A stretch of 64,000 bases of DNA from Hyaloscypha bicolor E (GCF_002865645.1 NW_020194557.1:186001-250000), one strand, 5' to 3'. Positions 36,017 through 47,061 are shown, numbered from the stretch's first letter. Numbers and translations: made by a program. Notes: generated by a model not told the origin, from the letters alone.

Positions 36017-36532
36017 CAGTGTGTCAAAGAACTACTCATGCTATCATACTACTCATGAATATTCATGAGTAGCATGAGTAGAATATGAGTAGCGTAATGT
36101 CCTAAAAATTTGAGTAGAGTAGAGTATATACTCATGAGTAGTATGAGTATGAGTAGCCGTCACGTGACAATAATAAACTAAGGTTTATTTAATAATAATT
36201 AAATAATAAAGATATTTATTAAGTAGCCCCAGTAAAGGTAAGCTAGGGCTTGTATAAGACTAGCTAAATATTAATTTTCTATAATAATAAACTAGTTATG
36301 CTTCTTAGAATCTTGATTTCCCCCTGACCTTTGGCTCGCTTACTAAGCAATGCCATTGCCTAATTGGGTAGAAACTTGGCGCTAGATGGGAGGCTTACCT
36401 AATTAGGCTAGCCTGTCACGTGCAACTGTCACGTGGGTACCTACTCACACTACTCATACTACTCATGAGTAGCTTGAGTAGAGTATGAGTAGGACCCACT
36501 ACTCTACTCTACTCTACTCATTTGACACACTG
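36017..36532. mobile_element. hAT-type MITE, 516 bp, with 8-bp target duplication
   Basis: The element starts CAGTGTGTCAAA and ends with its exact reverse complement TTTGACACACTG. It is flanked by GTCTGGTT (36009-36016) and GTCTGATT (36533-36540), an 8-bp duplication with one mismatch, the length made by hAT transposases. Both ends carry many copies of ATGAGTA/TACTCAT, resembling the subterminal motifs bound by hAT transposase. The centre (36160-36310) is very AT-rich and has no coding frame, so it is non-autonomous. It is inserted between the two inverted LTR-like copies. Confidence 0.75.
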
Positions 36533-36562
36533 GTCTGATTTAATCGTGTTATTTGCCGGTGA

Positions 36563-36776
36563 TGTGACGGCGGGATCGAGGCAATGGCCAGGGCTCAAAG
36601 ATCCAAGAATCTCATGTATTGAAAATACTAAGCTAAAGAGAAGAAGAAGAGAGAGAGAGAGAAGGAAAGGGGATAAAAGGAGGGAATACTAGCTAAAACC
36701 ACTGAAACGCCGGCTAGCTAGGTGAAACTAGTCATGTGACAGCCACCCCCCTTTGGCCCCAGCCAGCGCCGTCACA
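36563..36776 (-). repeat. LTR-like or MITE repeat, right copy (inverted)
   Basis: Reverse-complement partner of 35797-36002, 214 bp, with the same TGTGACGGCG end, GA/CT-rich tract and interior. It differs mainly near the outer end, where an insertion of a few bases (GGGGCCAAAGG) is present. The immediate outer flank is AATCC; GGATT follows the left copy. The 5-bp match in mirrored position may be chance or may record a rearranged element. Confidence 0.7.
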
Positions 36777-37093
36777 AATCCACTAAATAGACGCAAATCT
36801 TTTACGTAGGTCAAAAACTTGCTGCATAAACTAAATACGCCAATATTTGCATCCAGATCAATAATCCGGTCCCCACTCCCCCGAATACCCACACAACTAT
36901 CCAACATTGACCTGCACGCAATTGTCTGCGAGAAGAGTAAGTCACATATACTGCGCTGCTCTAGCCAGGCGTACGTCTGAACAGATTTCCCTGTCTGTGA
37001 ATTCGCATTGACGGAAAGTCGGCAATGTTTGTTCACGCCTCCGTTTAGAACCCATAGCTCGAGAGTTGTCCCTATGAAGCCTGCCCCCCATAG

Positions 37094-38692
37094 TGGAGTT
37101 GCCTATTTACACTGTTTACTTGCACCTGGACAGCGCTGCATCTCAATATCCCCAGGAAGGACGAAGGATTTTGGTCTAAATATCTCAGAAAGTTGAAATG
37201 GATGACTCTCACAATGATTGCTCCCGAGTACACATTTTGGGTTGCCAGCGGACAGCGAAGTGTTGCCATAAAGAGTCTGATACAGCTACGGAAATACGAT
37301 TCTTGGGACTGGACTACCACCCACGCCTTTTATGCCGCTATGGGTGGATTTGTGCTGGTCGACAAGGAAGCCCCGGACGCTCGTTTTCCAATATCGGTGG
37401 AGGAGGTGATACAGCTTCTTGAAGATAAACAAATTCCTCCGGATGGCGTGGGACTTCTTCAACATCTTCGCCAAGAAGATATTGAAGATAGGAGTAAGGC
37501 GAATTCATTTGCGAAGGGACTTGCTTGCGTTCAATTTGTCTGTCTAGGTCTTCAATGCAGTGCCAGAGCAGCTCAGCACCTGCCATTCACGCTGCTTGAG
37601 CTGGTGACCGTGGCTGAAGCTATCGTTACAATCGGCACATATATCATGTGGTGGAACAAGCCCTTTGACGTAACCTCGACTATTGAACTCCATATTTCAA
37701 GTGCTTCCACCTTGGCCTCTTCAATTTGCAACCCTGTCAAGTTCAGGTACAACCACTATCTCCATTGGGGACCGATAGGTCCCGTCGATGCTTCCGTCCA
37801 CCGGATTCGAAACGGTTTCCGCATTGCCAGCGACCCTGAAGACTGGATCCAAGGTCAAGAAAATACCAACGAGAGTCATTCTATCATTGCATCTCATAGC
37901 AGTCCGGTTATTTCGAATGATGGCCGTCCTAGCCAGGAAGGTGTCAGCGAAAACCCTGATGTTCTTGATGTTCTGCCTCTTGACCAACGAGCGATGATGA
38001 CACCGGCGAATCGCCAGCATCAGCCCCAATCAATGGAAGAACATGATATAGATCGTTCTACCATACCCCTTCAAACGCTCTCTATGTTTGGCACGTCGAC
38101 CGCGGTGGAAAAGTCAATTCCCGCACTGACTAAAGAGGAACAAATGGACACGGAAGCCCATCCCTCAACGCCCCCAGTATCGAATATATTTCGACGCAGA
38201 GAAGCTTCCTCCGTCTCAGGGACTCCGAATCAAGATCAAAATATCGACACAGAGAGCCAGTCTAGCCGGGGAACGCCTTCAGAGCCAGTTTCTTTCCGAC
38301 ACGGTTTGCTTCAAGATTGGAAAGGGACTTTTGAAGTAACCGCTCCCTTCTTTGAAGCGGGCTTTCTTGCTGTCGGCTTTGGGGCACTGCACACTGCTGC
38401 GTGGAATTTCAACTTTCCTACTTTAGTAGAACGGAATCTGTGGAGAATCTCGAGCTTAATCTTGGCGACTAGTCTTCCTATATATTTTCTCTGTTGGATT
38501 TTCATTATGGCGAGTGAAGAGAAAGACTCTCCTCAAAAGCCTGCTATATTGCGATGGATTGCGATTTTGATTGGTGGGGTATATATTCTAGCCCGTATAT
38601 ATACTCTAGCAGAATGCCTAGTGAGTCTTCGAAGGCAACCTCTTAGGGTATATGAAACTACTAAGTGGACTTTGTATTTTCCACATTTCTAA
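37094..38692 (+). CDS. Fungal multi-span membrane protein, 5' end missing or unresolved
   Basis: An open frame of 532 codons ends at 38692. Coding similarity in style begins at 37094 (WSCLFTLFTCTWTALHLNIP, then KYLRKLKWMTLTMIAPEY), directly after a TAG that also serves as an intron acceptor (CCCCATAG). This matches a common uncharacterised fungal membrane family in which upstream sequence normally contains a signal peptide and a Gly/Thr-rich stretch ahead of the WSCL helix. Other family blocks: TTTHAFYAAMGGFVLVDK, IEDRSKANSFAKGLACVQ, LELVTVAEAIVTIGTYIMWW, and two C-terminal helices (FFEAGFLAVGFGALHTAAW, ILRWIAILIGGVYILARIY) after a Ser/Thr-rich loop. I found no clear first exon between 36777 and 37093. 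The gene is therefore either 5'-truncated at the repeat island or starts with an unseen exon. Function of the family is unknown. Confidence 0.7.
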   Translation, partial: WSCLFTLFTCTWTALHLNIPRKDEGFWSKYLRKLKWMTLTMIAPEYTFWVASGQRSVAIKSLIQLRKYDSWDWTTTHAFYAAMGGFVLVDKEAPDARFPISVEEVIQLLEDKQIPPDGVGLLQHLRQEDIEDRSKANSFAKGLACVQFVCLGLQCSARAAQHLPFTLLELVTVAEAIVTIGTYIMWWNKPFDVTSTIELHISSASTLASSICNPVKFRYNHYLHWGPIGPVDASVHRIRNGFRIASDPEDWIQGQENTNESHSIIASHSSPVISNDGRPSQEGVSENPDVLDVLPLDQRAMMTPANRQHQPQSMEEHDIDRSTIPLQTLSMFGTSTAVEKSIPALTKEEQMDTEAHPSTPPVSNIFRRREASSVSGTPNQDQNIDTESQSSRGTPSEPVSFRHGLLQDWKGTFEVTAPFFEAGFLAVGFGALHTAAWNFNFPTLVERNLWRISSLILATSLPIYFLCWIFIMASEEKDSPQKPAILRWIAILIGGVYILARIYTLAECLVSLRRQPLRVYETTKWTLYFPHF

Positions 38693-39909
38693 AACGAAAC
38701 TCGTTATTTATATTATTAATTTTCTAGGCTAAGACCTTTTTTTTTTAAGTTTAAGTTTATTAAATCTTAAAATCTTTATTTTTTAGGGTTCTTTTTATTT
38801 TATAATAAAGTTATGGTAGGATTTTCGCTGGTTGAAAAGCGCAACTCTCTCTCGGTCACATGATTTTTCCGCCCTTGTCTACGACGGCTTGGGTTGCTGG
38901 CCCAAGTCCCAGCACAGATGCCCAGTGACGCCTCTTGCCAAATGATTTAGTCGTACATTGCAACTGAGATGCCGTAGTCGGTGAGCGGAGGGGATAGCGG
39001 AAGCAAGTAGGCGTGTGGAATGCCAAGCCCACCGCGCAGAGCGATGAGTGAAACTCCGCCTGACTTGAGCTCACCATAGATTTCGTAGGCTACCTCACCT
39101 TGGAGCGCCTGACGGGAATTTTGAATGGAGCTTTGCCTGTCTTGGTCGGCTTTGGATACGGCCGTTCCTGGCTAGGCGGCTTGGGATATATTACAGAGTC
39201 TGGGAGATCCATGGTGAAACGTGCGTTGGCCTATTGTCAAAGTGAAATAAAAGATACGAGCATGGCGAGAGACAAAGATAGAACTGACGAGGCCGTGTCC
39301 TAGAGAGCCATGGGTCCAGAAATATAATGCTGCCAATAGTGGGGCGATATGAGCTAGTGTTGAAGGGCGTGCAGAAAGATGCATTCTCGACCTAACGCAT
39401 TTAATACATTTTACGCTCTCTGAGTTTTCAACCTTGGAAAGCGCTTTCGAAGTCGCCGCAAAATGTGATTAGTTTAGTGCTAGTCAAGCAGAGTATAAGT
39501 AGCATCTTTATCACTACCACGTGCTTACCCTCCACGTATGATATCACTATGGGGATGACTGTAATGAAATTTTGAGGCGTAGCAAGAACATGGGGGGTTG
39601 TAGGGGAAGTCGTCAAATTTAGCGATCCGCCAAAAAGGGAGTGGGAGTCGAAGAATAAACAGTGAATGGAACAATTGACTGAATGAGCTGTGAACCGAAC
39701 AATAGCGCGAAACAAGAAAACACAATAAAAAACAAATTTATAAAAGCGCAAAACTTTTACAACAGCGAAATGCAAAATCAAGTCAACGCCTTCACTTCCT
39801 CAAATCTATCCATCTATTGTTTCCAATAACCAAACTCCTCCAACAACCAACATTACAAATCAACACAAACGACTCCTCGTCAGCATAACCCCAAAGACAC
39901 AGCATCAAC
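38693..39909. other. Intergenic, no gene seen
   Basis: The first 130 bases are extremely AT-rich (about 38700-38830). No supported coding frame; ORFs here are short and mutually overlapping. Confidence 0.45.
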
Positions 39910-40338
39910 ATGGCGCTCCCCTTCAACCGCATCCCTCCCCGCCGCCCGCCACTCCCCACACCCGCCTCTCCCCTATCCCGCCGTAGCACGGCGCCAGAAA
40001 TCCAACTCTGGATCCAGCGCTGGCAATTCCACCGCGCCACCGCCGTGCCACTTACCACTCTCTCCCTCATAACCTGGACCGGCTCCCACCTCCTCGATCT
40101 CTCTGCCAAGAAACTCTCGTCCGACCTGGTCTCACGGGGTTTCCATTCCGCTGAAGCGCAAGTCCTGGTGGCTGATATATTGGAGGCGATGGGTAGAGTC
40201 GGTGATCTGAGTGACTGGAATTTCTATTGCTGGGTCGAGCCGGTTAGGACATGGATTGGACGGGTTATGACCTTGGCGGGAGCTGCCGGGCTTATGTGGT
40301 GGGGGACGAGGATCTCGGAACTGCCTGAAGCACAGTGA
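39910..40338 (+). CDS. Small hypothetical protein with C-terminal hydrophobic helix
   Basis: Single exon of 142 aa, start context ATCAACATGGCG. The N-terminal 30 residues are Pro/Arg-rich, which could be a mitochondrial presequence. The core includes EIQLWIQRWQFHRATAVPL, SAKKLSSDLVSRGFHSAEAQ and VLVADILEAMGRVGDLSDW. A C-terminal helix (VMTLAGAAGLMWWG) is moderately hydrophobic and could be an anchor. It has no named family I recognise. The SDLV-RG segment followed by a C-terminal helix recalls the protein at 32336-32935, so the two may be distant paralogues; this similarity is weak. The opposite-strand frame 39792-40109 is a shadow. Confidence 0.6.
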   Translation: MALPFNRIPPRRPPLPTPASPLSRRSTAPEIQLWIQRWQFHRATAVPLTTLSLITWTGSHLLDLSAKKLSSDLVSRGFHSAEAQVLVADILEAMGRVGDLSDWNFYCWVEPVRTWIGRVMTLAGAAGLMWWGTRISELPEAQ

Positions 40339-40791
40339 GGGAAAGGAGATGGTGGATAGCGGACGAGAAGATACAGATGTCCTTGATTATCATGTAGCTG
40401 GAGCTATTGAACGCATCCCCGGTCTGATATCAAGATTTGATTCTGTCCGGAAATACTCTCGTTAGCTTAGGAATACAGCTTCGTGGACAATACACATGCC
40501 TGAAGAATCAACATCTTTCCATATGAATCTCGTGAACGCACCTGTGAACTTTTATATGATGTCCAAAAATCTCCTTGCCTTTGGAACTGCTGAGTTCGAA
40601 ATTCCAGTGACGAACGTGAGCCCACTCCTCGCTGCTGATATGCTGCAGACAGCCGTTTCGTCCCTCAGACGCTCGGAAGAAATTGTTTGACTAGAGAGTG
40701 TTGGGTTCTCCAGACATTCATCTGACTGGAGAAAGACGACGGAATGTTCGTTAATTCAGTCAATCCAAGCTCCTGGCACTTTAGGGCCTCG

Positions 40792-42929
40792 CTACAGTAG
40801 CCCTTGAGCTCTAGCGAGCTTCGTTGCCTTCTTGTGCCAGCGTCGTTCGAATCGATCTTCGGCGAGTTGGACAAGCCCGGCGAGTTTTTTATCCCACGAT
40901 CTGACCTTTGCTTCTTCCATATCGAAAGCCCACTTGGGGTATAAGAATGGCCAGTTACTAAACAGTTCGGGGCGGGTTGGATACCAATAAATAACGTTAT
41001 GGTAGCTCGGTCCGAAGTTTTTGAACTCTTCCAGCACTTCAAATGTTTTCCCGTTCGCATCTATGAACCAATCCCAGGAAATGGATGGCGTCTCCTCCGA
41101 TACGACCAAACGCCGAGCACGGAAATCTGTGCTCCAATTTCCTTCCAACATTGGTAATGATTTAGATGGGTCAAAATAGAAGCAGTACTCAGTTCTCAGA
41201 TATTCCACCACGTCTAGCCGCAATTCTGTCAGGATATCAAGCCATGCCAGGCCGAAAGACTTGGACTCAAAGGGAGTGTCGGCTCTATTCATGAGATCAT
41301 CGAGTATTGTAATTCCTTTTTTGGACCCTCGTTGAAGATTACTTCCCAAGCGTATCAGGTGAAAAATGATCGACTTCCACTGGGGACATTGAAAGGGGAG
41401 AGACTCCACAAACTTTTTTACAGCTATTACCAGTGGGGGGCATACACAATCATTGATATTTTCTTCGGTGAGCCATTCGTGAACTATCCTAGTGAATAAG
41501 TCCACAGGAATTTCCACGAAAGTGCTTGTAAAGAGTCCAGCTGAGAAGTCGGTGGAGTCTAAATTGCGCATATGGCAAGAAATGATATCGTACGTTTTTT
41601 CAACATCTTTGGCCGCCTTCAAGCGATTTTTGTTCGGAATGCGTGGATGAGTGGTCCATACAGGACTGAGATTCAGTTAGGCCAAACACAAAGAAATATC
41701 TCGCAATGCCTCACTCACCCGCGGTTAGTCTCTTGAGCTGTAAGGCCAACTTCGATGAGAAATTGGCAGATTTCAGCCCGGTTATACGATGCTGAGCGCT
41801 ACATTAACGTTAGACAGCTCCCAGGAAAGCTTTTATAAAGGCTTGGGGTGATCTCACGTGCAGTAACGTTGTACCATAACTGTTAACACAGGACGGGGAA
41901 ATTTGTTGGTTGCTAAGAAGCTTCTGAATCCCTTTAAGATCTCCGCACTCGCACATCTCCCACACCGGATGGTTGAGCGGGAGAACAGGATATGTCCTAA
42001 GAGATCTTTCAATGTGCCCACAAGTGTTGAGGTACCGGAAGTCGAAAGCATATGACAAGAATGATGGCATGAAAGTCCAGGTGGTTTCGTTTGCGTAAGC
42101 GGTCATGGGAGAGGGTTCCTCTTCGTCCCCAAAAGTTGAATCACTGATTTTTCTTCTAATGTACAGCTTTCCAAAGAGTCCGGAATACGAGGAAAACGCA
42201 TATGACTGTCTTTTTGAAAGTTTGAACCCAGCCTTCCTTTTCTTGCTCTGGATGCTGACTTCAGCGGTGGCGGAAACCCCGTGGTCAGCGTCAGTGCCGG
42301 AATCATTTCTTGAGTGGAGCAGTTCTCTGCTGATAGTTGTTGTCATCTGGTTTGTAGCCGTGACAAGTTCCAGTACATGACCAATTCTTTGGGAGTGATG
42401 ATCATTGCTTTGGGAGTGAACAATACTTCATTCATTAGCAAAGTAAGACTAGATAGAGTGGTTAGGGGGAAGCAACTCACGTCAGATTCGTCGTCATCGC
42501 TAAGTTCAGCAAGTTGATAGCATCACGTAGCTGGCTCTCAAACTCCTCGATTTCTCTCCTCTTGCAAGCCAGCCTAAAGGACCCAAACGTCCTAGTAGTC
42601 TTGTTCGTCGCAGTGGCACTTTTCTTCGCAGCTTCCACAACACCCTCCAGCATCTGCAGCTTGCTCTCGCAAGTCCTCATCGCCCTCAAAATACTCCCGG
42701 ACACGTCGATCTCCGCTTGTGCAGTGTGTTCCTGCTGTCGTTCAACAAGCGCCCCGATATTCTCCAGGATCAACTCAAGCTGCTCCAACAAATCAATCAA
42801 CCTCCTCAGCTCCTTCGGCGCCTCGGATACGTCTCGTAAGAATCGCCGGATCTCGCGCACAGAGTCCACGAGCTGGATGGCGAGGGACACGACGGCGATG
42901 CCGCTCGCGGCTGCGCTAAGCCCATCCAT
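40792..42929 (-). CDS. HeLo-like N-terminal domain protein with ankyrin repeats
   Basis: Four exons (42929-42481, 42425-41858, 41798-41719, 41665-40792) give 656 aa; introns are 53-59 nt with GTGAGT/GTGAGA donors and CTAAY branch points, and every junction keeps the frame. Residues 1-110 match the fungal N-terminal domain seen on STAND and related proteins (MDGLSAAASGIAVVSLAIQL, SEAPKELRRLIDLLEQLELI). Residues 150-260 are a basic/serine linker. A degenerate ankyrin pair follows at about residues 305-365 (HPVWEMCECGDLKGIQKLL, SYGTTLLHRSASYNRAEICQ). The C-terminal 280 residues are helical with many Trp/Phe and no motif I recognise. Proteins of this layout are often involved in non-self recognition or programmed cell death in fungi; here no NACHT or NB-ARC is present, so any such role is inference. 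It neighbours a Clr5/TPR gene on the same strand. Confidence 0.85.
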
Positions 42930-43016
42930 TTCCTAGGCCGCGATGATACCGTGTGAAGAGTGCCAGAAATAGATGTATACGCCTGTGCGCTGTTCTCACG
43001 AGGCTGTCGCAGATGA

Positions 43017-43049
43017 AGGAAGAAGGAAGGAAGGAAGGAAGGAAGGAAA
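43017..43049. repeat. (GAAG)n microsatellite
   Basis: About seven copies of GAAG/GGAA in the promoter of the HeLo-like/ankyrin gene, roughly 90-120 nt upstream of its start. Confidence 0.85.
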
Positions 43050-43241
43050 GGTCGTGGGGTTAGATAAGAAGGCGCAGCCTTGCTGCGTTTAGTCAGGACG
43101 GGGAACCAATCGACGCATCAGCTGCGAAACATGAGAACGCGCTGAAGTCTGCCTTGACTGGGAGCCCATACTGGTTTGAGATTGAGATACCCCTCCGTAC
43201 TGATTGGATCGTCAGATTTAAAGGGATTTGCGCATCGAACA

Positions 43242-45447
43242 TCAATCCGAGTACACGGACTCAACATCCTCCCTCATCGCCTCTGCAACCCTGTAAACGC
43301 AAGACAACATGGAAAGAGTCAACTCATGGCCTTCCCCTAGCACCTTCCTCCTCACCCCCAAAACATCTCCATACAATTTTGATGCCTCTGCATACTCACC
43401 TCTATCCTCGCACAATCTCGCAAGCTGATTCTTACTAGCCAACGTACTCGTATGCTCAGTACCCAGTACCCGCTCCCTCGCCTCCAGCGTTGATCTACTC
43501 AACGCCTCCGCTTCCTCATCTTCACCCACACATTCAAGCACAGAGACTAGATTCGCTTGCGTCGTCAGCGTCCATGGGTGTTCTGATCCTATCGTCCTTT
43601 TCTCAATTTCAAGAAGCTGGTGGTAAAGTTCTCGAGCTTCGTCATGTTTCCCCTGATCACGCAGAACGCCAGCGAGGTTGTGGGTCCCGGTTAGAGTATG
43701 CGGATGCTCAGCGCCTGAAATTTCTCGACGCATGGCTATGATCGTCCTATGGATTGCCTCGGCTTTGACGTATTGTTTCTGTCCACAAAGTGCTCTTGCG
43801 ATGCCGTGCATGCTGTTGAGTGCATGTGGATGATGTGCTCCGAGAATTCGCGTTTCGATGAGGAATTTGGAGGCGTATTCTGTTTCCATGTCTATGAATT
43901 TCTTTTGTCCGCCGAGTGAGATAGCGAGGTTGTGCATGCTGTCCAAAGTCTTCGGGTGCTCTACTCCAAGTGTCTCCCTTCTTATCGCCAGAACCTCCCG
44001 ATGGATCTTCTCTGCCTTATCATGATGACCTTCGAAGGAGAGCACGATGCCCAAATTCTCCTTGGCTTTGGTAAGGACAGGATCTTTTGGACCAAGGGTT
44101 TGTTGACCGATTTCCAAAGCTGCCCGAGCCAGGCCAATAGCTTGGTGATGAAGCCCCAGGTCCATTTTTGCCAGTGCCAGCAAGCCCATACAGAGGAGCG
44201 TTTCGAGACTCTTGGGTCCTCCGGTATTTGAAAATGCTTTGAGTGCGCCGTCGAGCAGTTGGTCAGCCTCTGCATATCGGCCCTGGCGTCGAAGAATACG
44301 ACTTAGAGCCTCCAATGCACCGAAAGTACTCGGATGCTTGTTTCCGAAGCGCTGCCGATGAAGTCGCACGACACGCTGGAGGAGGACCCGAGACCACTCG
44401 TATCTTCCTTGATCTTCAACCGTTCCTGCTAGCTCAATCAAAGAGTCTAGGTTTTCTAGGGCTGTGCTCTCAGACTCGGTATCTGATGTTACTTCTTGTC
44501 GCTTCCTGGTATTGCTGGGCTGTCTGCTCTGTGCTTTGTCTTGGACGGAAGTTAGGTGTGTCACTGAAGAAGTTGACCTGCCGTCCGTTCTTGCAGCTGC
44601 CGAGAAGTCAAAAAATTCCCTCATTGCTGTCAAGTCTCCTGTGGATGCTTTGGATTTAGATTGATCCTCAAAGGAGATTCTAGATATTGTGAATATAGAA
44701 CCAAGCCGACTGTTGCAACTCATATCTGTGCCCTCCCCAGGTTGTGCGGGACCAATTGGAGTAACGTTGCTCTTTTCATGGATAGACTTTGCTGCGGATG
44801 AAGAGTTTTCCGGCATTGCAGAGGTGGTTGCCGATTTAGTCTGGCCTGGGCGGCCATTTAACGAAGAGGCCATTCTCTCTTCTGAAGAGACACTGCTGGG
44901 CCTTTCTGAGTTGAGGGTATAATAACTGATCACCGACGGAGTTGCTATCGTCATCAGCTACGGAACATGTTGGTAATATGGCCTGAAGTACTTACGAGAT
45001 ATTTGATAATGACCGTCCGGAATATCATGATCCTTAATAAACCGACTTATCTTTCTCGGGTCCACTCGTCTCTTCCTGACAAAGAAAGCGGTATTTTTGC
45101 CTTCTTCCATCTTTCTCTTCTTGTCCATTCCAATGATGATCATCATTTCGTTGCTCTTGACTTTCTTCTCCAACCCCCATTGGCGTATCCGAGCCTTGTA
45201 CTGCCTATCTCTACAAATGTATGAATTAGACGAAGCCATCCTGAAGGCGACTGATTTGGGGAACACACGTTGCGACGAATGAATACTTCGTCTTCATGAT
45301 CTGGACCACATCCTTGAGTGGTATATTTTCACCGGCATAGAGCCTCGTAATTTCAGATCTCTGAGCTTCCCATTCTTGCGACGTATAGCCGCGAGGCTGG
45401 CCGCCCAGGCTAGGCACTGCAGTGTTCAATGTCAAGACTTGACTCAT
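43242..45447 (-). CDS. Clr5-domain protein with kinesin-light-chain-type TPR repeats
   Basis: Three exons (45447-45269, 45210-44996, 44944-43242) encode 698 aa. Residues 15-75 form a Clr5 domain, assembled across intron 1 (YTSQEWEAQRSEITRLYAGE, LKDVVQIM-KYSFVATDRQYK, ARIRQWGLEK). For intron 2 the acceptor at 44945 keeps the frame, whereas the earlier AG at the GTAG just before it does not. Residues 130-320 are Ser/Thr-rich. From about residue 320 to the end there are seven or so 42-residue TPR units of the kinesin-light-chain type, with the recurring G-HP-TL---NLA pattern (GVEHPKTLDSMHNLAISLGG, GAEHPHTLTGTHNLAGVLRD, GSEHPWTLTTQANLVSVLEC). Such repeats are binding surfaces and occur widely in fungal NLR-like proteins. 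No nuclease or NTPase motif is visible. Gene boundaries are good; function is unknown. Confidence 0.88.
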
Positions 45448-46669
45448 TATGAATACGCAGAAAGCAGATTTTCGGACAGAAATAAATAGGGGAATGCAAA
45501 GCGATCCTCAACAGATAGAATACAAGCAAAGAGATTTGAAACGAGGGACGTTGAATTGAGGTAAGGAAAGAAAACCTCTGGAGCCTCGCTGACGGTCTGA
45601 CCGGCTATGCTTTGGTTGGCGGCAACAAAAGGACTTTGCATGAGAATCGAGGCGGCACATCTCGACTCTCGATCTGTGAGTGGCTGCCACTCACGGCAGG
45701 ATCGCAGGCTTGACCTTTTGTTATCGAATCACGACAGATCACATTCCCAATGTTTCAGACTCGGCGACTCGTGGCATGGCGAATGCTAAGCTCGAGCGAC
45801 GAGAGAAGAAGGCTCTCTTCAAGATTAGGTGGCGATCCACCAACTTTGGCGGAACGAGGTGGGATGCTATGATGGTCGATGAGAGAAGAGTGATGAGAAT
45901 GAGGAAGGGAAATTTCAACTCACGCCATGTTGTGACGTCAGCGTCACATGACCTGGCCCTAGCGTGGCACCCTGTACTTAGCTCGAGCTCCCCGCTCCTC
46001 TCTTCTTTTCTCTCTTTAGACGTTTACATATACACCCAAATAGAGCTGATTGCCTTCAGGTCTTCCGCTCCGGGTCGTGATACGCCACGAGCCGAGATGA
46101 TCACGTGCCAATGTCTCTTCCAATATCAATCAAGATTGAGAGACAAAGCACCTTAAAACCCCATTTTGTTGAAGAATGGATTGAAACTTTCTTACTTTTT
46201 ATAAAGGCCACCAAGCCCTTATGAAGCACTAGCCCTAATACCCCTCTACTTTGCTGATGATAGAGATTTGGCATGATATCGGAGCTCCGTCGCCCAAAAT
46301 CTTCACTATCATTCCATTAAATAAGACGCAAATAAGTGTTTATATATAATATTTGGGCAGACCGACACAAGGCAAAGCCTGCTATAAAAGAATCGAAGCC
46401 GGAGCCGGAGCTTCAAACCACGAAGCAAGTACGAAGGCGAGCGACATATAGTATTCGCCCAATAGCCTAAGCCAGGGCGGGCGCAATTTTGACCCTCGCA
46501 ATATAGAAATTCTCATAATTCCCCCTTACATCTAATTACTGTAAAAATTTCGCGAAAGTTAGATCTGCTTCTTTTCTATTATGCAAACGACCTTTTGAAG
46601 AGTTTCGGGCATTCCCGTTGAGATTTGGCGTAATTTTTTCTAAACCTAGCGATTTTGGTATGCCCAGCC
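45448..46669. other. Intergenic, partly AT-rich
   Basis: Holds the Clr5/TPR promoter. An open frame at 45680-46156 plus lacks motifs and is not annotated. From about 46160 the sequence becomes AT-rich with poor coding potential, consistent with old repeat DNA. CACGTG occurs near 46104-46109. Confidence 0.4.
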
Positions 46670-46868
46670 AACCTGCCCAAATCACTCAACTGCCCAAAAA
46701 ATAGTTTTACTATAACCACACCACAACCACATCCCAAAATGAAGAAAATAAGTTAATATTCGTGATCTACGACCTCACTTTAGTCATTCCACAGATTTTC
46801 AGAATTCTCTGAGCCCTTTGAAAAATTTCCAAAATTTTGCTTGGGCGGTTGAGTGATTTGGGCGGTTC
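46670..46868. repeat. Small MITE-like element with 28-bp inverted ends
   Basis: The left end AACC-TGCCCAAATCACTCAA at 46670-46697 is matched in reverse complement at 46841-46868 with a few differences, enclosing about 140 bp of AT-rich non-coding sequence. Each end also contains two TGCCCAA blocks separated by ATCACTCA. No convincing target duplication was found. Confidence 0.65.
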
Positions 46869-47061
46869 TACTGGCAGCTGGACGGTTTTCAACGCCGCGC
46901 GCCTTCGTATGCAAATGCTTCGACCAGGCTACAGCGAGTTGAGAATAAGGGACCTAACTACCAGATACAGGTAATATTAGACAGAGATGAATTCAAGGCA
47001 TAGCTATTTATTTGATAAAGCGCGAAGAGTCAGGGAATCAAAGAAAAAACAGGCACATCAC

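Noticed and set aside
36728..37036. Minus-strand frame running from the LTR-like repeat toward the membrane-protein gene
   Set aside because: Part of it lies in the repeat itself and the remainder matches no family; treated as chance.
45680..46156. 158-codon plus-strand frame in the Clr5/TPR promoter
   Set aside because: No motif, no splice support, and it extends into AT-rich repeat-like sequence.
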